Shown here: positions 5,721 to 10,422 of the stretch, piece by piece
Position numbering within the stretch: the first letter of the stretch is position 1
How the letters are laid out: every line of letters starts with the position of its first letter
From: Cyanobacteriota bacterium
GTDB taxonomy: Bacteria; Cyanobacteriota; Cyanobacteriia; Phormidesmidales; Phormidesmidaceae
DNA length: 12,458 nucleotides
NCBI GenBank assembly: GCA_027592485.1
Contig: JAQCKL010000072.1
Coordinates: forward strand, 1-12,458
Reading direction: 5' to 3'
Notes under the pieces: generated by a model
Seen by the model: only the letters and a program-made list of their open reading frames with translations
What the model was told of the DNA's origin: nothing
Databases searched by the model: none
Position numbers and translations under genes: made by a program

Positions 5721-6416
5721 ATGGATATAGAGAAGAGGACCAATGGCGTGATGGGGCGGCGACGGATTGGACAAGTGATGAGTTGGGTGTTGCTGGCCCT
5801 GGTGGTGATGTGGGGGACCGTGACCGCTACTCACCTAGCCCAAGGGAGCAACCGCTCCCCTGAGGCAATTGTGATGTTGGGGGGGAGTATCCGGCGAGAG
5901 ATTTATATCGCTGATCGGCGGTCACAAGGATTTGCGGGTCCTATTGTGATCTCACGGGGGTCTGAGGCCCCCTGTATCTATCTGCTATTCCAAAAGATTC
6001 AGGCCGATCTGGATAACACCTGGCTAGAGAATTGTGCCAACTCCACCTTTGATAATTTTCGCTATAGCTTGCCCCTGCTGCAGGCGTGGGGAATTCGGCG
6101 GGTGCAGGTGGTTACCTCCCCCAGCCACGGACCTCGGGCCGGATGGCTAGCCCGAGTCATATTGGGTAGCCATGGGATTTGGGTGGATATGGACTTGGTG
6201 GCGGAGCAGGGTGTCCCTGGCAATCAAGAATCCAGGCTCAAAACGCTGTTAGATGTTGCCCGAGGACTCGGCTGGGCCATGCTCAGCCAAATCTATGCTC
6301 CACCTTGCCCCGATGTGACGCCCTTAGCGGCGGTGGATATGGCCCAATGGCAAGCCCAGGGATTTCAGTGTGAGCACCAATCGGGCATTGAGGGTTCTCC
6401 TGGGACGCAAGAGTAA
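5721..6416 (+). CDS. DUF218 / YdcF-SanA family membrane-anchored protein
   Basis: Members of this family are envelope proteins of poorly defined role; SanA-like ones affect envelope barrier function. The product is 231 residues from the ATG at 5721, or 221 from the ATG at 5751. The second has a purine-rich AAGAGGA about 11 nt upstream, so either is possible. An earlier ATG at 5565 would prepend repeat-derived sequence and is rejected. Seen: basic MGRRR, a single transmembrane segment SWVLLALVVMWGTVTATHLA (about residues 20-39), then the DUF218 core. The core opens with AIVMLGGSIRRE, has the acidic/Ser-Thr element LENCANSTFDNF, and has VQVVTSPSHGPRAGWLA, matching the family's 'VTS..H..RA' motif. 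The C-terminal 40 residues are not typical. It converges on the ABC ATPase gene with a 16-nt gap and no visible terminator. Confidence 0.78.
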   Translation: MDIEKRTNGVMGRRRIGQVMSWVLLALVVMWGTVTATHLAQGSNRSPEAIVMLGGSIRREIYIADRRSQGFAGPIVISRGSEAPCIYLLFQKIQADLDNTWLENCANSTFDNFRYSLPLLQAWGIRRVQVVTSPSHGPRAGWLARVILGSHGIWVDMDLVAEQGVPGNQESRLKTLLDVARGLGWAMLSQIYAPPCPDVTPLAAVDMAQWQAQGFQCEHQSGIEGSPGTQE

Positions 6417-6432
6417 AAGGCAGCCAAGGACA

Positions 6433-7545
6433 TCAGGCTCGGGAGATCTGAGGATAGCGGCGGGCACCAGAAGCGGGATCGAAGATAAACCAATAGCGCA
6501 GGTCTAGATCTAGCCAAAGGGTCTCTCCAGGGGTGGGAGGTGTTTCGACAATACAGGTAAGGGTTTGATCTGGCTGGCTAGTGGTGGCCTGAGTCGCCAC
6601 TGTTCCGCGCACCAAGGTTTCACGGCCCAAAGGTTCTACCACGGTCACGGTAAGGGCCAGGCTACTCGGCCCTGGGAGCCTGCTGGTGCTGATTTTTTCG
6701 GGACGGATGCCGAGGTTGACCATTTGGTTGGGGTAGAGGTCAAGCTGCTGGCGGATGGCTGGGGGGACAGGCAGGTGCTGGTCTGCCACTTTTAGTCCCG
6801 CCTCAGTAAAGGTAGCCGCCAGAACGTTCATGGGGGGATTGCCAATGAAGGTGGCGACCCGTTGGTTGATGGGGTGATGGTAAAGGTCGTGGGGCGTACC
6901 GATTTGTTGAATGCGACCCTGGTCGAGCATGACGATGCGATCGCCCAGGGTCATGGCCTCGACTTGGTCATGGGTGACATACAGGGTGGTAATGCCGAAG
7001 CGTTGGTGGAGTTGCTTCAGCTCGGCTCGGGTGTCATCCCGCAGTTGGGCGTCCAAATTAGAGAGGGGCTCATCGAGGAGAAAGAGTTGGGGCTGACGGG
7101 CGATCGCCCGCCCCAGAGCCACCCGTTGCTGTTGGCCTCCGGACAGTTGCCTTGGTTTGCGATCCAGCAAATGTTCAATATCCAGGGACCGGGCCACCTG
7201 CTGGATTTGCTGTTGCTGCTCATCCTTGGGAACTTGGCGCATTTTTAGCCCAAAGGCCAGGTTTTGGGCGACGGTCATGTGGGGGTAGAGGGCATAGTTT
7301 TGAAACACCATGGCCACGTCTCGCTGGCGGGCGGTGAGGCCGTTGACGCGCTGCTCGCCAATATATAGATCCCCAGCGGTAATCGGTTCCAAGCCAGCAA
7401 TGGTGCGCAGCAAGGTGGATTTGCCGCAGCCGGAGGGACCAACCAGGACCCAAAACTCACCATCGGGCACCTCGAAGCTAATATCTTGGACGGCAATGGT
7501 TTTGCCGAATTGCTGGGTAATGTTATCGAGCCGGACTCGTGCCAC
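6433..7545 (-). CDS. ABC transporter ATP-binding protein, MalK/UgpC (CUT1) type
   Basis: ATPase subunit that energises import by a sugar-type (CUT1) ABC transporter from the cytoplasmic face. The GTG at 7545 is chosen (370 residues, MARVRLDNITQQFG): GGGGA lies just upstream and the start matches the family, whereas the TTG at 7560 adds only five residues. All motifs are intact: Walker A GPSGCGKS (36-43), Q-loop FQNYALYPHMTV (81-92), signature LSGGQQQR (134-141), Walker B LFLLDEP (154-160), D-loop SNLD, and His switch VTHD (190-193). The C-terminal 130 residues form the MalK-like TOBE regulatory region with GIRPEKI. The substrate cannot be told from sequence. No permease or binding-protein gene is near, so it may serve distant permeases or several transporters, as MsmK-type ATPases do (inference). 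Confidence 0.93.
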   Translation of the reverse strand: MARVRLDNITQQFGKTIAVQDISFEVPDGEFWVLVGPSGCGKSTLLRTIAGLEPITAGDLYIGEQRVNGLTARQRDVAMVFQNYALYPHMTVAQNLAFGLKMRQVPKDEQQQQIQQVARSLDIEHLLDRKPRQLSGGQQQRVALGRAIARQPQLFLLDEPLSNLDAQLRDDTRAELKQLHQRFGITTLYVTHDQVEAMTLGDRIVMLDQGRIQQIGTPHDLYHHPINQRVATFIGNPPMNVLAATFTEAGLKVADQHLPVPPAIRQQLDLYPNQMVNLGIRPEKISTSRLPGPSSLALTVTVVEPLGRETLVRGTVATQATTSQPDQTLTCIVETPPTPGETLWLDLDLRYWFIFDPASGARRYPQISRA

Positions 7546-7719
7546 AAATTGTCCCCGCAATGGTTTTTGGTCTGCCCTATGCTACCGGCAGAGTTTGGGT
7601 CAAGGCGACAAAAGGCGTGATCCGAAGGAACAGCAATATTTTTCAAGGGCCATCAAGGGTTATGTCTGGTGGGCGATAGGGCTGGTGCCGATCACCCCAG
7701 CTCTCGCTGTCGCCATTTA
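7546..7719. other. Upstream region of the ABC ATPase gene, with a weak small plus-strand ORF
   Basis: The minus strand holds TTGACC about 60 nt before the GTG, with a poorly matching -10. The plus strand has a frame from a TTG at 7595 to TAG at 7720 (41 residues) that ends in a hydrophobic run, GYVWWAIGLVPITPALAVAI, resembling a membrane segment. Its stop uses the TA of the MITE target duplication plus the first G of the MITE. Coding status is doubtful. Confidence 0.3.
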
Positions 7720-7862
7720 GAGGCTATTTAAAAAGCCTTTTACCGTTAATTCGAATACAGGAACGACCCAGAACGAGCAACGGCAACATCAGGGATACAA
7801 CCGATGTACTGACTGCCTACAGTCGTATCCAATACCGGCCTACCCCCTTTTGAAACAGCCTC
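7720..7862 (-). mobile_element. 143-bp MITE, copy 2, inverted (TTA target duplication)
   Basis: This is the reverse-complement partner of the element at 2104-2246. It begins GAGGCTATTTA and ends GAAACAGCCTC, flanked by TTA at 7717-7719 and TTA at 7863-7865. The length is the same, with 11 differences by hand alignment, mostly at the ends and in the last 30 bases of copy-1 orientation. Its terminal repeats are less perfect than in copy 1 (GCTATTT against AAACAGC), suggesting decay or an older insertion. Two independent insertions, each with a T-N-A duplication, confirm the element borders. It sits between the ABC ATPase and FHA genes. Confidence 0.88.
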
Positions 7863-8010
7863 TTAGACCGAGTGGTGCGGTGCTGGGAGGTAGCTGTGTC
7901 GAATCTGGAACCGCTGGTATGGCACCTAAGCAAAATGGCCAGGGCCATATCGGCGTTAGACGTTGTGCCGCTTCATCTGACGTCATCGGTTCTCGGAGGG
8001 TAAATCCGCC

Positions 8011-8073
8011 ATGACCGACGGTTTCATGTCCTATTCCCTTAAAGCCAAGGACTCAGGGCAGTATCATGATTGA
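8011..8073 (+). CDS. Possible 20-aa leader or small protein upstream of the FHA gene
   Basis: ATG at 8011 to TGA at 8071-8073 encodes 20 residues, MTDGFMSYSLKAKDSGQYHD. It is preceded by GGAGGG at 7995-8000, one of the strongest Shine-Dalgarno matches in the window, at a spacing of 10 nt. It ends 44 nt before the FHA start. No runs of one amino acid suggest attenuation. It may be a translated small protein, a leader, or the surviving start of a shortened gene. Confidence 0.3.
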   Translation: MTDGFMSYSLKAKDSGQYHD

Positions 8074-8078
8074 GCTAG

Positions 8079-8095
8079 ATTGATATCGAATCAAT
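8079..8095. promoter_or_regulatory. Inverted repeat upstream of the FHA gene, possible operator
   Basis: ATTGAT (8079-8084) and ATCAAT (8090-8095) form a 6-bp inverted repeat around ATCGA, 22 nt before the FHA start. The position suits a repressor site or a 5' UTR element; no regulator is known from the sequence. Confidence 0.25.
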
Positions 8096-8117
8096 TCCTT
8101 TCTGTGGAGTAACCCAC

Positions 8118-8597
8118 ATGAGCCAAAGTAAAGGGGCCTTCAGAGAAGTGGATTCGGGTCTGGAAAAGGCAGAGGTTCCTCTGCACCTAGGGGAAAGGCA
8201 TCTCTTAATTATCGAAGATAGCCTTGGCCGCCGAAAAATCGAACTTGATAAGTTTGTCTACTCTATAGGTAGAGACCCTAAATGCAATATTTGCCTGTGG
8301 TCTGAATTCGCCTCTCGCCACCATGCCACCTTGGTTCAACTCTCGTCCCTAGGGTTGGACTCAGGGTATTACCGCATCATAGATGGTGATTTAGATGAAA
8401 GACCGAGCACTAACGGCATATTCGTCAATGGTCGTCGGGTCAAAGCCCATGATCTTGAAAATGAGGACCAAATCATTTTCGGCTTTCAGACCCGTGCGAT
8501 TTACTATCACTTGAGTCAAGAAAGTGACGTCGATTCTATCGGTGATTTAGAGAAAACCGTTATCTCTAGTCAGCCAGATATTAACAAGGCAGAATGA
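8118..8597 (+). CDS. FHA-domain protein (159 aa)
   Basis: A small cytoplasmic protein built around one forkhead-associated domain, which binds phosphothreonine peptides and so links to Ser/Thr kinase signalling. ATG at 8118 has GGAG about 10 nt upstream. The domain spans about residues 28-131 and shows all key positions: GR (51-52), SRHH (66-69), and the STNGIFVNG block (97-105, with the conserved Asn). The first 25 residues are polar and variable. The C-terminal 25 residues are acidic and unstructured, with DLEKTVIS at 143-150, a threonine context that could itself be phosphorylated (inference). No kinase or phosphatase gene is adjacent, so the partner is unknown. Base composition is somewhat more AT-rich than that of mutS or dprA. 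Many cyanobacteria carry several stand-alone FHA proteins. Confidence 0.9.
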   Translation: MSQSKGAFREVDSGLEKAEVPLHLGERHLLIIEDSLGRRKIELDKFVYSIGRDPKCNICLWSEFASRHHATLVQLSSLGLDSGYYRIIDGDLDERPSTNGIFVNGRRVKAHDLENEDQIIFGFQTRAIYYHLSQESDVDSIGDLEKTVISSQPDINKAE

Positions 8598-8670
8598 ATC
8601 TTGAATCCCCAGGGAAAGCGAGCTACATTAAACACCTCATGCAGGCAATTAATCCAGTATTTTCAACCAT

Positions 8671-8690
8671 AAAAAAAGCCGACGACGGGC
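8671..8690 (-). terminator. Probable terminator of the trmB / SRPBCC operon
   Basis: On the minus strand, just after the SRPBCC stop, GCCCGTCGTCGGC is followed by seven T. The GC stem is short (three strong pairs), but the flanking A-rich and T-rich runs could extend it. The position is right for ending the leftward transcript. Confidence 0.45.
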
Positions 8691-8703
8691 CATATTTTTG
8701 CCC

Positions 8704-9171
8704 CTAAGCATCGCCATTATTGACTGTTGCGATACACATATCTTGGGTGATGTGGTGTCGATAATTAAACATGTCCCGCAAGCGATCGCCCACAAATCCC
8801 CCCATCAAAGCCTCAACGGCTTCTCCCCCCGGCAAGGCAAACTCAATCGCATCGGTAAGGCGGGTCGTATCGCCCAAAGACTCAAACTGATGACGATGAA
8901 TCCAATACTCTAGGGGGCCTTCTTCCTGGCGATCGCAAAATAGTCGGTAGGGTTCGCACTCAATGTGACGGGCCAACCATTTCACGGGAATGGGTCCCAG
9001 CCAGATCCGGAATTCGGTAACGGCCCCCACCCCCAAGCCCCCTTCGCGCCGCACCACCTGTACTGGCTGCCAGGGCGGGGTCAATAGGTCGAGGATATCG
9101 AGCCGCTCATGGAATGCCCAAACCACCTCAACCGGGGCATCGATCACACTGGATTTCTCAAAGGTCAGCAT
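8704..9171 (-). CDS. SRPBCC-fold (START/Bet v1-like) protein, 155 aa
   Basis: The start MLTFEKSSVIDAPVEVVWAFHERLDILDLLTPP is typical of the SRPBCC superfamily: an N-terminal beta strand, then 'I.AP...VWAFH' leading into the first helices. EFRIWLGPIPVKWLARHIE and YRLFCDRQEEGPLEYWIHRHQF form the central strands, and a C-terminal helix includes VGDRLRDMFNYRHHI. The fold makes a hydrophobic pocket for lipids or other small ligands. Cyanobacterial relatives are often annotated as cyclase/dehydrase or, without strong support, as cell-division inhibitor; I make no such claim. Length is normal. It starts 15 nt after trmB on the same strand without its own clear Shine-Dalgarno, so it is probably translated from the trmB transcript. 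A terminator-like hairpin follows its TAG. Confidence 0.82.
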   Translation of the reverse strand: MLTFEKSSVIDAPVEVVWAFHERLDILDLLTPPWQPVQVVRREGGLGVGAVTEFRIWLGPIPVKWLARHIECEPYRLFCDRQEEGPLEYWIHRHQFESLGDTTRLTDAIEFALPGGEAVEALMGGFVGDRLRDMFNYRHHITQDMCIATVNNGDA

Positions 9172-9186
9172 GGATATTTTGTGGTG

Positions 9187-9816
9187 TTAACAGCGCTGAA
9201 AAATGGCTCGATACACCGGCAACCCATTCCCTAGGGTCAGTTCTTCCCGCTCCGTTTGAGCTGGAAACGGACTCTCGGGTAGCCAGCGATCGCTAGTGCG
9301 GTAAAACCGAGGGTCTTCCCCAAAACAGTCCACCATCGCCTCTGCAACATCCAACACATCGGATTGCAAGACGACCTCACCCCCCTGAGGTAAGGTCTCC
9401 GCTAGCAAGGCCACCAATTCAGACTGCACCACCCGTCGCTTCTGGTGGCGCTTCTTAAACCAGGGATCCGGGAACTGAATGCTCGCCCGCTGCAATTGTC
9501 CATCCGGGAGGCTATTCAAGACATCTTTGAGGGCGGTGTTGGCATTACAGAAAATGAAATGGAGGTTTTCCTGCTGATTGTGGTCTCGTCGCTTTAAACA
9601 GTCCTCTACCAGGGGTTGGCGAATCTCGACCCCGAGAAAATTCCAGTCGGGGCATTGGCCGGCCATCGTTTCTAAAAAATAGCCCTTAGCCGACCCGATA
9701 TCGAGGTGTAGCGGTTGGTGGGGGCGTGCATACGTTTGGGGCCAAGGCGGTGGCTCTACCGTGCCTTGGTACTTATTGCTGAGGGGATTCACATGATGAC
9801 GAACGCGCACAGCCAC
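9187..9816 (-). CDS. trmB: tRNA (guanine-46-N7)-methyltransferase TrmB
   Basis: TrmB uses S-adenosylmethionine to methylate N7 of G46 in the variable loop of tRNAs. The 209-residue product has the expected motifs: SAM-binding LDIGSAKGYFLE (38-49), acidic GVEIR (62-66), the diagnostic FPDPWFKKRHQKRRVV (115-130) carrying the catalytic Asp and basic tRNA-contact residues, and a C-terminal TEREELTLGNGLPVYRAIF. GTG at 9816 is taken as start: AGGAG lies 10 nt upstream and HVNPLS follows at the usual distance. A second GTG two codons later is the only close alternative. First gene of a probable two-gene leftward operon with the SRPBCC gene. A hairpin at 9916-9950 separates it from the small gene upstream. 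Confidence 0.95.
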   Translation of the reverse strand: MAVRVRHHVNPLSNKYQGTVEPPPWPQTYARPHQPLHLDIGSAKGYFLETMAGQCPDWNFLGVEIRQPLVEDCLKRRDHNQQENLHFIFCNANTALKDVLNSLPDGQLQRASIQFPDPWFKKRHQKRRVVQSELVALLAETLPQGGEVVLQSDVLDVAEAMVDCFGEDPRFYRTSDRWLPESPFPAQTEREELTLGNGLPVYRAIFQRC

Positions 9817-9915
9817 AGGGGTGGATCTCCTGGTTGATGTAATCAGTCAATGGCTAGTCTCTACCCTAAAGGGAAGATTCGCCCGCCGACAACCCTTTTT
9901 TGACGACTCCATATC

Positions 9916-9950
9916 AAAAGCGGAGCAGCGCCTAGCACTCCTCCGCTTTT
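9916..9950 (-). terminator. Strong 10-bp hairpin, likely terminator of the 68-aa gene
   Basis: AAAAGCGGAG (9916-9925) and CTCCGCTTTT (9941-9950) pair perfectly around a 15-nt loop. Read leftward it follows the stop of the small gene by 21 nt and ends in TTTT. It is symmetrical and could act in both directions. It also insulates trmB from upstream transcription. Confidence 0.65.
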
Positions 9951-9971
9951 CAAGAAAATGTTTAGCCGTTT

Positions 9972-10178
9972 TTAGAAGCCCTGGCGGGAAACCATTTTCT
10001 CAAAGTCAGCTTGGGTCTCATGGAGCAAGGTTTGGCGGCGATCGCTCTTCTTACTTAGAGAAGGGAGCAAATTGCGGGCTTGTAGGGTCATGTGGAGCTG
10101 CAAATGAGCTACGTAGTCGCTACAGGCTTCCCGGGTCTCGGCGATCGCTGGAGCGGAATTCTCAGGGGATGACAGCAC
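9972..10178 (-). CDS. Small hypothetical protein (68 aa), function unknown
   Basis: GTG at 10178 is chosen because GGAG lies 9 nt upstream; an upstream TTG at 10205 has no such support. The product is hydrophilic and likely all-helical: an N-terminal SSPENSAPAIAETREACSDY, a middle HLQLHMTLQARNLLPSLSKK, and a C-terminal DRRQTLLHETQADFEKMVSRQGF. One Cys, no membrane segment. The balanced helical heptad-like pattern, the ribosome-binding site and the strong terminator after it make this a better gene candidate than the longer plus-strand frame covering the same DNA, which reads as Gly/Arg/Ser-rich noise. I do not recognise the family. It lies between mutS (divergent) and trmB (same strand). Confidence 0.6.
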   Translation of the reverse strand: MLSSPENSAPAIAETREACSDYVAHLQLHMTLQARNLLPSLSKKSDRRQTLLHETQADFEKMVSRQGF

Positions 10179-10422
10179 GCAGGTTATCTCCGTTACAGAA
10201 TGCAATCTTCATGTTCGAAGGTATCACGGTCGTTACAGTGCTTGGGGTGGCCTCAATGAACCTTAACGGTTGTTGGTTCGTGTCCCTAGATTGTGTATCA
10301 AACCCTAGCGCCTTACCGGCTTCACCCCCATTGAAAAACCCAATTCTAAACCCCGTCCGTAAGGATGCTCTGGAGTCGAAAGAGCGGTCCTACAATAAGA
10401 ACGCCTTTACACCTCTAGGGTT
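10179..10422. other. Divergent promoter region of mutS and the 68-aa gene
   Basis: About 240 bases with no gene I can support. On the plus strand TACAAT at 10391-10396 is a reasonable -10 box for mutS, about 27 nt before its ATG, but the -35 position has only a weak match. No strong Shine-Dalgarno precedes mutS. Confidence 0.35.

Larger units (their letters stand above)
7863..8117. other. Leader region of the FHA gene
   Basis: About 255 bases between MITE copy 2 and the FHA start. It contains a possible 20-codon ORF (8011-8073) with a strong Shine-Dalgarno, and a 6-bp inverted repeat ATTGAT-5-ATCAAT at 8079-8095. A plus frame is open from 7866 to the TAA at 8001-8003, but I see no evidence that it codes. 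No consensus promoter was found. Confidence 0.4.

Noticed and set aside
5445..5834. 129-codon minus-strand frame in the divergent region
   Set aside because: It starts inside the DUF218 gene, is His/Pro-rich at one end, ends at the protease start region, and has no recognisable domain.
6862..7248. Long plus-strand frames opposite the ABC ATPase
   Set aside because: They are antisense shadows of a gene whose every ABC motif is intact.
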